Shown here: in pieces, positions 52,848 to 64,000 of the stretch
How the letters are laid out: every line of letters starts with the position of its first letter
How positions within the stretch are numbered: the stretch's first letter is position 1
From: Cercis canadensis
Taxonomy: Eukaryota > Streptophyta > Magnoliopsida > Fabales > Fabaceae
Direction of reading: 5' to 3'
Length of the DNA stretch: 64,000 bases
Assembly: GCA_003255065.1 (NCBI GenBank)
Contig: QAOA01001109.1
Span: 124,001 to 188,000 of the forward strand
Translations under genes and position numbers: made by a program
Notes under the pieces: generated by a model
Seen by the model: the letters and a program-made list of their open reading frames with translations, nothing else
What the model was told of the DNA's origin: nothing
Database searches by the model: none

Positions 52848-53369
52848 AAAAAGTAAAAAAAGAAAACTAATTGAGTTGAATGATTAACAATCGTGTTAGG
52901 TTGGAATGGGTTTTCAATTGGGTTAAGCCACAGACATGCTTCATTATTGATCTGCAGAAATTAATGTTAGGACATGAGGTACCTCAGCTCCTATATACGC
53001 AGTTCATACGAAATCAAATCTTGCAGTTAGATTCACATGCATTCCCCATAACCTGGACGTTATCCAGTATGTACAGGTTTAGAATCTTGATCTTCAAAAA
53101 AAGTATGGAGAATAAAGAAAAGAACCTTGCAATTGTTAAATATATCCTTTTGTTTTAATTATTCCAATCTGACGGTGGGATACTTTAATTTAACACCACC
53201 TACAAAGTCTGCTTCTATGAATCTGGCATGTTTTTTGACTCTGTTCATACTACATAGAAAGCCAAAATAACAACGAACTTATCTGCTCAAAATCCTGTCT
53301 TCTATTATTATTCAAAGCTAAAAGCAAACCCCAAATCGCATTAAAAAAAAGTTCTTTTTTTTTGTTAAG

Positions 53370-53396
53370 GAGAGAGAGAGAGAGAGAGAGAAAGAG
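53370..53396. repeat. GA dinucleotide microsatellite
   Basis: About 12 consecutive GA units followed by AAAGAG. Simple repeat, likely polymorphic. Confidence 0.9.
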
Positions 53397-53856
53397 ATTG
53401 CACTTGTTAAGTTATACATTGCATTTAACAATGGAGGAATGCAACATAAATTCCTCAAGAATGCAGAGATACAGTTACATTATTAGCACAGTGGAAAAGA
53501 GGCCATTTTTCCCATACAGACGCTTCAGCCTGACAAACAAAAATTCCTACAGACAGTGAGTTACAGATTCTTTGGACATTCCAATAAAAACAAAGAAAGA
53601 CGTCAAAGCTTATTGGGGTGCACATTAGGCGCACCCTATTTTGCCTGTCTATTTGCTTTCTTATTGCCCTTTATAGGATAGGATAAGGATCCGAGACAGG
53701 GCCACTTCTACCAACCTTTTCTTTATAGTGGCACCACCTCATCATCATCGACTATAGTTAGCTTAACTGTTACGCCTCTACTCACTTCCACTCTATTTGT
53801 TCATTCATCTCAAATTTCTCTCCTACGGGAAAAATCATATGTTTTTTTTACAACTT

Positions 53857-56800
53857 TCAGGGTTCCTGAGCCAGTTTTGGGGAACAGTATGCAACAGCAT
53901 CTGCTACTGTGAGGAAGATCTTGTCCTCTCCAATCAACGTTGCAAAATTAGATGTATGAAGCTTGTCAATCACTATTGGGCCAGGATTTGCCAGTACAAG
54001 CTGTGAAGAGAAGCCGACTCCTTTGGTAAGTGAACTAGTCACATAATATTAGTTTCATATAATGTTTCTGAACAATCATGCATATAAGTTTTTAGTAGAG
54101 CTAGTTTACCTGAACTTCTCTCTTCTGAAGACTTCTGTATAACTCTTCAAAGGCATGGATACCACTGGTATCAATGTCAGTAACGGCTGCAAATAACGCA
54201 ACAATGAGTTTCAAAGCAACCAAGCATGTGTGAGATTAAAAACGAAAAAAAAAGGGTACAATCAACACTTACGTGACATCTCAACTATCAAAAACTGGAT
54301 TTTAGTTTGGTAGTTTCCTTTCACTTGTTCTTCCTCATCCATCAGCCATCTTAATATCCTGCAAGCAGTTTAATCTTGAGTGTCAGAAAAATAAACTTGT
54401 AACTGAAAAGAAAAATTACGAAAACATATTTTACCTTTCTTTGACATAATTGGAGTTGGAAAAATATATTGCAGAATCAACTCTTACAATCAGGACACCA
54501 AGCACCTTTGTAGCTTCTGGGTATTGTTGGATGTTTCTATAAACAGTTGAACTTGGGATATTCCCTAGAATAGCAGTTCGTGGCCTTGTGACTTGTAATA
54601 GGATTTTAGCAAAGGATATAGAAACCTGCCAAAATATGTAACATTAATAACCAAGTCAATAAGAGTAGTCACAACCAATTTAACATTGTAGAACATAAGA
54701 TAAAGGCTTAATGCTTACAGCAATTAAAAGGCCTATCTCAACTGAGGAAAAGACAACACCAAGAAAGGCTCCCATGCAAGCAACAAAGTCAAATTTATCA
54801 ATCTTCCAAATCAATATTGCTGCCTGATAGTCAACAAGGTTGATGACAGCAGATATGATGATGGCAGCAAGAATTGCATTTGGAGTGTACTTAAAAAGAG
54901 GTGTGATGAATTGCAGGGTTAAGAACACAACGCAGGACATCACAATATTAGAGACCGCAGTTTGGCAGCCAGCCATGAAATTTACTGCTGACCGAGAGAA
55001 AGAACCTGAAGATAGCAAGAAGAGAGATCAGAGGCTAACAAAATTTAATTAAAACTTCTAAATGAATCATGATAACAAAAGGGAGATTCAGAGAAACTCA
55101 TTCTTTTCGAATTTTGACCATACCCGTTGCCACATAACATGAAGTCATGGAACCAACAACATTCATAGCTCCTAGTGCCACCATTTCTTTGTTTCCATCT
55201 AGTTGATAGTCCTTCATGGAAGCAAATGTTCTTCCAATTGCTATGGCTTCCTGAATAAACAATGAACAATGGCTTAGAACTATATGCACAAGCAGATGAT
55301 CAGATGCTCTTCATAAGAGGTCAAGATTCACTCACTGTCAAAGCTATCATGCCAGCCACGATGCCAATTCTGAAACCTTTCCCAAGAAGATCGCCGGTAA
55401 AATATATTTCTTTAACAGATGAAGGATTGATCCCTTTCTCTATGTGCCTTACCTTCACATGTCAATAGACAAATAATATTACTTCCACTGCAATTAGTAT
55501 TATTTCATACCTACCATTATCCTGAATTTTATGGCTATGATTATAATCTGACTAAAATCTTTAGGATGAGGAAGGAGAAACATATGCTTACAATTTCAAC
55601 ACCTTGCTTGTCTGCACGGGTTATGAACACGAAAAATGTTGACAGCACGACTGATATCAATGGGGCAATTGCTGGAACCCAGAAGAATTTCCTGTTCTTC
55701 TTTCCCTGCTCCCCATAATGTGATGATTAATGAGAAAATAATTCAAGATGCTAATGATCTAATTTAGAACTAAGCAGTAAATAGAATTAGGGAATCTTAC
55801 AATAAATTTAGCAAATAGAAGAAAACCTAAAAAGCTTGCTCCAATGACTAAAGTCTGCCAGTTCCACTGCAAGATATTATGTACAAATTAGTATTTGCAT
55901 ACATATAACAGCAATTTTGAGTAGGGACTTTTTCAGATTAGAGCACTTGTGTGTGTATTTGTGCAGCAAGGAACAAAGAGAGAATGAGAGAGCATACTCC
56001 ATGATGGGCTGATGAGAATACTGAATGCATCACAGAGACAATATCAGTTTTCTTTGTGAACGTTTTAATGCCAAGGAATCCCTTAAGCTGTTGGAGGGCA
56101 ATTGTGATAGCAGCTCCCCCCATAAACCCGACAATAGCAGCATGGGATAGGAAGTCAATCAAGAAACCTAACCTGATTACAAGCACAAACCCACCATCAC
56201 AGTGTATTCAGAACTTGAAACCTTTATAGGATCAAGCAAAAATAGATTTGTATGAAAATTCCCTTTCAGAGTTATATAGTCAAGGTTTCAAAGATAATTA
56301 CCTGAAAACCCCTAGAGTTGCTTGGGCAATCCCAGCAAAAAAAGTGGCTGTAAAAGCTAGTCGTCGATATTCTGTTGGATGTTCTTTAGGATCAATCTCG
56401 TTCTGAAGTAAGGTTCCTAACAAGAGAGAAACCACAGCCACTGGTCCTATTGCAATATCGCGAGAACTACCCATGACAGCATAAATCAGTGGTGGAACGA
56501 AGCTGGAGTCTGTAAAGGTTTAGAACAAAAAGCTACAAAACCTCAGTCCTACATCCAAATAAAACATATAGGCAACTTGACCTGTTAATGAGGAAAACGA
56601 GTCTTACATAATCCATATTGGGGAGCCAAATTTGCAAGCTTTGAATATCCAATATCCTGTTTTTGGAGCCAAGTGTGTTACTAAACTTTGTGAATGGGGA
56701 AGATATTATAAATTTCCATTTCCTATCTCAAATAACAAATCAACATACCTGAGGGATGCAAAGACTTGCAATAGTAAGACCAGCTATAAGATCCCCTCTA

Positions 56801-57075
56801 AATTTGGTGAGATTGTAGTCTCTTGCCCAATCAAGTACGGGGAAAATGGCCTGAATGCCAAGGATAAACTTCCGAGATTTGGTCTGATCTTTGAAGGAGC
56901 GTAGAGGATCATCAGCAAAGAATGTTTCTTTTACAGTGGATTTGAATTCCTTGAAGAGGTTCTGTCGTGGAGGAATTCCCACTTTGTGGACGTGTCGCGA
57001 CTGACTTTGTGAAGATGACAGACTTTTGGCATCCATCTCTTTAGTTTCAAGATCTTCATCAGCTGAATGACCCAT
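53857..57075 (-). CDS. SULTR1-type high-affinity sulfate transporter
   Basis: Proton-coupled sulfate importer of the SLC26/SulP family; group 1 members work at the plasma membrane, mainly in root uptake and phloem. Thirteen coding exons join in frame to 655 aa, normal for the family, including 57075-56749, 56656-56608, 56509-56302, 56172-55998, 55866-55801, 55705-55592, 55452-55336, 55250-55124, 55005-54719, 54625-54435, 54358-54273, 54186-54110 and 54000-53857. A cytosolic N-terminus leads to the signature [15 protein letters not shown]; then come about 10-12 membrane helices ([17 protein letters not shown]). A C-terminal STAS domain begins around residue 500 and contains [13 protein letters not shown], with the regulatory Thr/Ser at the loop. 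The C-I-P-Q-D-I-G-Y and E-T-F-F features favour group 1 over groups 2-4. Start: the ATG at 57075; the TTG upstream was not used. Confidence 0.96.
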
Positions 57076-58860
57076 TGAAGATATCAATAATTACTCACAC
57101 CTGTGATGCAGAAGAAGCAATAATCAGATATATTGGAATGTTTATTGCTACATAAAGCTCAATTGCATCATTAAACCAGAAGATGTATATGGTTTTAATG
57201 CAAGCAAAACAGGCTCCCTACACCCTTCTACATGTTTGAGTTTTGGATTTCAACAATCAAGTATACCATGTGTCTTACAGTGCTGGTATTCAATCCAAGG
57301 TGAAGACAGTCAGGTATGTAAGAAACTCTAATGGAGTGTGAGAAGCAGATTCATGATAAAATAGATTTCACTAACTATAAGCAATAATTCAAGGATATTT
57401 AACCAACCCAACTGAAAGGGCGCGGTTGCTGACAGGAGGTTTGGATGGTCACTGGTTCAAGCTGTAAAGCCTTCTTAAGCAGGGAGGTGCTACGAAGCTC
57501 TTCTATTATATAACTTCAAGAACTTCGGGTCAAAGTTTTTAATAAGGTGTGAACATGGACACCTAACATGTAGTTATTAGAAATTAACTGAAGCATAATT
57601 TTCAAACCCGACCAAAAAATTCGTGGAATTCTGAGTACCTGATGGTTATAGCTCATAGGTCATCTATCAGTTCAATAATTGCAGTAATCGTCGACTAAGT
57701 ATATATACCATAACAATGGCTGGGAAGAAATATAGTGTGACAAGGTATTGACTAGTAGGGATCAAGGTCAAGGTTACCAGTAGTTGAAATTAATAAAATC
57801 GTATGACATCCTGCAATTGCTGTGCTGCTTTTGTAGACCATGGAATCAATAAAGTCATTATTAAGAAAGAAAAAAGTTGAACCTCGGCTTATCATAACCT
57901 GTGGTTGAAAATACTAGTTTCCAACCAAGGACTTAAGCTTATGTGTAAGTCTTTTTTCAGCATATTTGGAGAATACTTTGGTCAATAGAAATATTTGGAG
58001 TACTTAGAAGTTGAATTTTAGTGAGATAAATTGCCTAGTTTTCCAAGCAATGGTAAGACCCCCAAGATAAATTTCGCTATATTACAGTTAATATTACTCT
58101 TGAGATGGATGCTGACATAGAGAAAAGAATATAAGCATTTGACTGGAAGGGAATAAAACTACTATCAGTATTAAGCATGTCATTCTCAGAAAAGACTAAA
58201 AAAGAACTAAAATTTTAACCTCAGTAAAATTCAAGAACCGTAGAGTTCCACTGTTTGAAATAACCAAAACACAGACCACTTAGAATACTAAAATTTATTT
58301 TGGTGCTCAGCTCAATAATGTGATGTTAACTCAATAAGTCCACAGAATTTACTTTTGCTTAGTGCACGATAAAACAGAGAAGAACGAAGTCGTGTTTCTC
58401 TCAGAACAAGACAGAACCCCCTTAAAAAAAAAGATTTGAACTTTTTCTGCCCTTATAAGCCACCAAGTGTGTCAATTCCAAATCATAAGTTTGGAGAATA
58501 AAGGCTAAATAAGAGCCTTAACTCACCTATCCTCCCTACGCTTTCATGCAAACCACTGATAGTGGAGGATTCGATTACACCTAGACAGAAAGTCTTCTTT
58601 TGCACAAATACACTTTAACTCGCTCTCAGTCAGGATATTGAGCAAAGCACAAAATAAAATAAAAGAGAGAATGAAAGAAAAAAGTGAAAAGAAATTAGAT
58701 AATATAAACATTAAAAGAGAGTATCCAAAGACAGGACAGTTACCTGCTCGGCTTTGCATTCTGCACAATCGGTGGTTCTCATGTTTCTGGAAAGACTATT
58801 TTTATTCGAATGTGGAACCAGAAATAGAATAGAGAAATAGAATAGAGAAAACCAGTGATT
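57076..58860 (-). other. 5' leader with 1.6-kb intron of the sulfate transporter gene
   Basis: An acceptor (GCATCACAG, minus strand) puts the coding exon start at 57100, 25 bases before the ATG. A donor (GAGCAG then GTAACT) ends a leader exon at 58744. Intron 58743-57101 is inferred. The leader exon is likely about 100 bases long, to near 58860. No coding sequence is seen in the intron. Confidence 0.55.
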
Positions 58861-61800
58861 GAAGTACTTAAAATGGACAAAAGCGCCCGATCACTGTCCA
58901 TGTTCGATGAATCCATCATCGTCATTAAATGCGTATGACCTTCTCTCAGCCATCCTTTGTGTTAGATATAATAAATTTATTAATGGCTTTAACTTAAATT
59001 TTTAGGTTAAATTGATTTTTGATATGATATTATAATTTTTTTTTGATTGTTTGATCAAAAAATCGAATCTTTTTGTTTTATTTTTTTAGTTAAATTAAAA
59101 TTTTAATATATAATATAATTGAAACTTGTTAAATATAAAATTATTTTTAAATTTTTATTTAATAATTTAAAATTTTAATTAAATTAATTATTAACGCTTT
59201 TGAATCAGAACGGGAAAAAGGTTTTGTTAATATAATATCCCATTCCTGGGAACCCAGGAAAATAGGAGCAGAGTTTCCTGCTCTGTTTGGTTCTCGAGAA
59301 AATCATTGTATTGTATGAAACATTCCAGACCCAGCATGTGAAAAAACATAAAATACCGCTTCTGAGATAGAGATAGAGATAGAGATAGAGATGAAACTTT
59401 CTTTGGGGAAAAAAAAATCAAGTTGTTACGTAGTGAAAAATATGTAAAAATGGGAGTGGGTAACAAAATTACGAGGTCGATACTCATGGGACAGCCACAC
59501 TCTTACGTACGTGAGGCGAGGGTGCAATGAAAAGTCAATAGCCCCATAAGGGAGACTCACTATGCTGATTTGCTGCTTCCGTTGCCTCTATTTTTTTTTA
59601 TTTTTATTTTTTCATTGGATTCGACTATTGGAGCCGTGGGTCAATGCTACTGTGGAAGGGCAGACACAGGGCAAGGTTTTTATTTATTTATTTATTTTTA
59701 CTTTCATGGCTGACCCCACACGTGGAAGACACTGGATAAAGGTTGAATATATTGGTCATCGCGTCCAGATTCGACATGTTGTGGACCGACAAACACTACA
59801 AAGTGTCAAAGTCCAAGTAAAAGACAGAGAAGTTTATCTCAAGATATAATAATAAATAATATAATACCATTTTTATGTGACTATAATAATACCGGTTTGA
59901 ATAAAGTAGTTTCCACCTCTATAATTGATATGATTTGAATTTGAATATAACTAGATTGATTAAAACTTAAACTGACTTCAATCGATATAAATATTTTTTC
60001 ATATGGTTCAAGTTTTTTTACATCGCTTATATCACTTAAAAATAGTGCTTTTAATATTTTTAGCTGTGATTTTAGTTTCGAAAACGATTTGAATAAATTA
60101 TATATGTTATATCTTTTTTTGTTCTTGTTACAAAAGAAGCACAACATATTAGAGAAAGTATACCATAAAACTTGACATCAAATTAGAAAACAATTTGCAT
60201 TATTTTTCATAAAATTCCACTTATCTAAAAGAAAATTTATATTTTTACATATATATTCCTTCTTCCTATATCAATTTTATACTTATCGATTTGTATTATC
60301 ATAGTTTGGTTAAAAAAATTAAGTTACTGTAAAATGTTTATTAAGTTTGGACGCTGAATACAATAGTGTAAAAGATAATGTGAAAATATCACTACTGTAT
60401 CTAAAACACTTGACAAAGACATTGGGTAGGGACTTGGAGAATTGAAGCAGCCTAATTAATTAAATGTCAAAAAGCATATGCATATTATATTCCATTGTTG
60501 AAATTAACCTCTCCAAAAGTTTACATTGACCAAATAAAATATTCCAATGAATCACCATTTCCAACTCAATAATTCGCAGAATTCTATGAAGAAAAAGAAA
60601 GAACACACAATAATCGAGAATGTTAGATTTGTTTGAAGAGGAAACTATGTAGAAGAAGAAGATGCCGCGCTAATCTAAAATGGGAAAACCCACATTGCCA
60701 TCAACCTTTGTTCCCTTTTGTTTGTTTTTAGTGGAAGGAGAATCGAACTCAATTATTTTGAAAGAAAGTTAGTGGTGTGGAGCAATTACGTCTTTAATTA
60801 TTCTCTCAATTACACAGGCCCTTTTCCTTCACTGCTCTAAGAAAATGATTTAAGACAAGGACAGTATTGCATATGACTATCTTATGAATGGCAGAAGAGA
60901 TATAAAAGGGATTTCGGATAGGTTTGGATTATCCACTAATTAAGTTGTTTCAAAATCATAGCAGATAACAGAAAAATAAATGCATCATGGACAGCTTTGA
61001 GTTATCTCCGTTTATTAATTTGTTTAAATTCATTTCATTTCAGATAAAATAATAATCCTCGCTCCAGTCGCAATGTCTTATTAAAACTATATATACTTAT
61101 TTGAAGTCCTATTGGTCAACAACAGTTTGCTTAATTAATAAAATCAAGTTAACCCGATAAAAAAAATATTCGATTCAAATTATGTTGGTGATCTTTTATT
61201 TATAGATATCTACTAATTGCAGTGCATTTTGATTTAGAGCTAAAATAATATATCTACCTCATAAAAATTTCTATTACCAAAACAGAAAGTTCTATTGGGA
61301 TTTTTTTTTTTTTTTTATTAATGTGACGTAAATGTTGGGCAATTCTTTTAATAAAATTTTATAATATTACAGCAAAAAAAATTCAACATATTTTATGCAG
61401 ACATCATTTTCAAACAAGTGATCATAATGGTTAATTAGTAATATCATATATATACAAGCTATTTGATATATATATTGCCGTAGAGGTTGGATATAGATAT
61501 TTTTTAAGGGGGCTAATTGATTATTGCAAAATCTATATATGATTATAATCATGAGATTTTGCCTATTATATTTTTTTAGCCATGAACTATTGCCTACTGT
61601 TGTTTCGATTCCTTTTGACTCATAAAACAATCAGACTGAATTGATTCTCTAACTCTTCACAGAAAATTCCAGTGCAATAATTTATATGTTCTATCTCCAT
61701 CTCTACCTTTAATTAGGTTTACAATTAATAAATAGAAGTAGAAGGCCTTAATCTCTCTCTCTAAGCATGCTCAAGTTGGTTATGTTCTAGGGTTCACTGA

Positions 61801-64000
61801 GTGCCACAGGATTATCTTTTTCGCGCTGGAAAGAAATTAATGAAGGACTCTTATTGCTCTGCTGAGAACCAGAAAAGCATTGGCCACAAAAACGAATAGG
61901 ATATGTGGAGGGATTGTGCATGCACAGGTTCTTTTAACTTTTACTTCTTAGACTTATATTCGCTTCCCTTTTTTCTAGTTCTGAAAGTAATCATCAACAA
62001 AGAGGAAACATCAAGTTACATTTTGACGGATTCTCCTTTTATGATGAGATAAGTGCCCCATTGGTTACGAACCATAAACACAAAATAAGATTCTGCAGAA
62101 ATGCACATCATAAACCATCCTCTTCACTTTTGAGTTTTGACTCACTCCTAAATTTTCCTTTTTCCATCACTGCTTCAAGAAATGACAGATTCTCCTCACA
62201 CAAGCTTTATGAGCCACTAAGTTATCGCTGTTCCTTTCTAAGGAAATCAATGGATGATTTTCTTATTTTCCCATTGTATAATGGGGCAACGTATAACTCG
62301 TTCCTCCTGGGCCTAGGGTTGGGAAATTCAATGGAGAAAAGGGGTTTAGGGCCTTAATTAGGGCAATGGTCTTGTTGACAAAAATTATTGGCAAACACCA
62401 TGAAGTGATGATATTTATGGACCAAGACCATAATCACTCAGTAATAGTTATTCAGTTATTATCAACATTCTCTATAAATATTATCATTTCTTGGTTCTTG
62501 GCGATAATATTAATCCCTTCAAAAGTGTACAAAACCATTCAATTTTCTCATTGCCTCTGTCAATGAAGCATTAATTGGTTGGAAAGAGTTTGCTTTGATA
62601 CATGTAAAATTAAGACTATTTAGTTATTAGATTGAAGTTTCAGTGAAATTTTGTTACTCTTAGTTTATTTGCTGAAATACACGTGTAACTGTCTAGTGGT
62701 GTGCAAAGGGTATTCAAATAAATAATTACAATAGGAAAAGAAATGTTGGTATGTACATTAAAGAAGAAAGTTGTTCACAGGGTTAAGGAATGAGTATTTC
62801 ATCTTCAAGCTTTTAGATTCAAAATTCAGCAAGAGCAAGTGTGATAGGATGATGAGCTAGTAAGCTACATCTCATTATATAGCCTAAATTGCAATTAATG
62901 ATTAAAAAAATTGATTATGAAATCAAGAAAACCGCACAAATTAAAGATTAATTATCCAACAAAGTAAATCAAATTTCACAATCACAATTGGTAGGTTGAA
63001 TTGATGTGATACAAAGCATTGGAATATGACAATTTGTTACCAAAATTTCACCCTAACTTTGCAAAAAGAAAAGTTATTCACTCTACAGGCTTGGCTAACT
63101 ATCCCCGATGCCCGGAACTACACAGAAACTGTCAGTTTTTTCTTTTCTTTGGTTCAAGAAAATACTGGTTTCATCAGTTACTAAGAGGGTAAATAGGGCT
63201 TTTGTGTTCGTGAAAGGAAGAAAGGAAGAGGGAAAAAGAAGGGCATGGAGGGAGTTTTCTACTTGAATAATGCGTACACTTTTGTTATTTATGAATCTGT
63301 CCCACATTGCCTCCACAATCAACAGCCACCTTCTTGTCTAGTTACAACAGTTGTTCCATGCAATCAAAGCTAACCAGTTCAGTAAAAAAGTGGACTTCCA
63401 CTAAAGCTGCAATCAATTGCAAAGCAAGGAATCTTTGAAATTTATGGTATAGCTAGTCCCTTTAACTCCAAAATGGCAATTATAGTTGAAGTTGCAACTA
63501 AACCATCATCGATCCTAGCTAGAAGTCTCGCAAACAAATCTTAACAATGATCCTTTAAGTTTGTCTTACACACATTAAAAGATATTTCTTATGTAAACAA
63601 CGTACATGTAGGTAATTTTGTAGGATTGGAGTGTCAAAGACAATACTTAATATTCCTTTACCTTAAATTGGACCCACTAAACCGTCTTATTATACTTGAA
63701 GTGCACTTCAGATGTAAATAAGTCCAAGCAACAGTTGAATTCTTTTATATGCTCTCTATGGCTATGCTTTTCAAATAAACTCTCTTCAAAGTTTGGACTT
63801 TTGTTCAAAACTAGATTAATTAGATGAAGAGATAGTCAACATGAAGATGGGAATAACTTCAAACAATGAAATGACAAGGAAAGGATCAGACTTTCTAAAG
63901 CCCCTTATATGAGACTTGCCTGAAACGAATTTGTAGAGGATGAAGAGTAAGATGAAATATTGAACTGGTAAGGTAGGAAGGCTACAAAGAGAATGAGAAC
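58861..64000. other. Intergenic, no gene recognised
   Basis: About 5.1 kb of AT-rich sequence at the right edge. It includes a GATAGA microsatellite (59364-59392), a TTTA run near 59683 and several long A or T runs. Short open frames at 59562-59849 and 62061-62357 lack recognisable domains. The left end should hold the sulfate transporter promoter. Confidence 0.5.
59364..59392. repeat. GAGATA hexanucleotide microsatellite
   Basis: Between four and five tandem GAGATA units in the region upstream of the sulfate transporter. Confidence 0.85.

Larger units (their letters stand above)
51430..53856. other. Intergenic upstream of MnmE and downstream of the sulfate transporter
   Basis: No gene recognised. 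Holds the MnmE promoter side, the N junction (52031-52396), a telomere-like motif (52828-52847) and a GA microsatellite (53370-53396). The last few hundred bases are probably the transporter 3' UTR. Confidence 0.55.

Noticed and set aside
57421..57500. SINE-like segment with GGTTCAAGCTG in the transporter leader intron
   Set aside because: Single B-box-like word, no clear A-box, no flanking duplication.
59562..59849. 95-codon plus-strand frame
   Set aside because: First half is a T-rich hydrophobic run across a TTTA microsatellite; no recognisable domain in the rest.
62061..62357. 98-codon plus-strand frame
   Set aside because: No domain, no splice partners and composition typical of chance frames.

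Overview
This is nuclear DNA from a flowering plant, most likely a eudicot. The evidence is AT-rich intergenic sequence, genes split by many GT-AG introns, and plant-specific families (FLZ zinc finger, Ole e 1-like protein, GPI-anchored lipid transfer protein, SULTR1 sulfate transporter, homomeric acetyl-CoA carboxylase). No prokaryotic operon, CRISPR array, rRNA or convincing tRNA was seen. I cannot name the species.

Layout. 1-1.4 kb: 5' half of a plastid-type 2,3-bisphosphoglycerate-dependent phosphoglycerate mutase gene (minus strand), running off the left edge. 6.2-7.7 kb: two-exon Ole e 1-like secreted protein (minus). 10.5-13.0 kb: complete eight-exon GH5 exo-beta-1,3-glucanase-like gene (plus), followed at 14.7-15.8 kb by a decayed partial tandem copy; a 487-bp inverted-repeat element with an 8-bp target duplication lies between them. 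20.2-21.3 kb: FLZ zinc-finger gene (plus). 25.4-26.3 kb: GPI-anchored nsLTP gene (plus). 27.1-28.8 kb: a 1.74-kb Mutator-like element with about 325-bp terminal inverted repeats, a perfect 9-bp target duplication and gene-like internal sequence. 31.3-45.6 kb: full-length cytosolic acetyl-CoA carboxylase gene with 31 coding exons (2257 aa). 46.2-46.5 kb: Lys/Glu-rich reading frame of doubtful status. 47.5-51.4 kb: organellar tRNA-modification GTPase MnmE, ten exons (minus). 53.9-58.9 kb: SULTR1-type high-affinity sulfate transporter, 13 coding exons and a long 5' leader intron (minus). 58.9-64 kb: no gene recognised.

The genes are independent housekeeping or cell-wall genes and do not form a pathway cluster. 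Loose links are primary metabolism (glycolysis, malonyl-CoA supply, sulfate uptake) and secreted or wall proteins (Ole e 1-like, glucanase, LTPG).

The most striking structural feature is technical. Each of the six single N bases in the window sits exactly at the junction of two near-identical direct copies of 144-300 bp. This looks like unmerged overlapping contig ends, not biology. The most interesting biological features are the Pack-MULE-like element, the inverted-repeat element between the two glucanase copies, the glucanase pseudogene that lacks one intron precisely, and two GC-AG introns in conserved genes. I found no convincing new multi-gene system.
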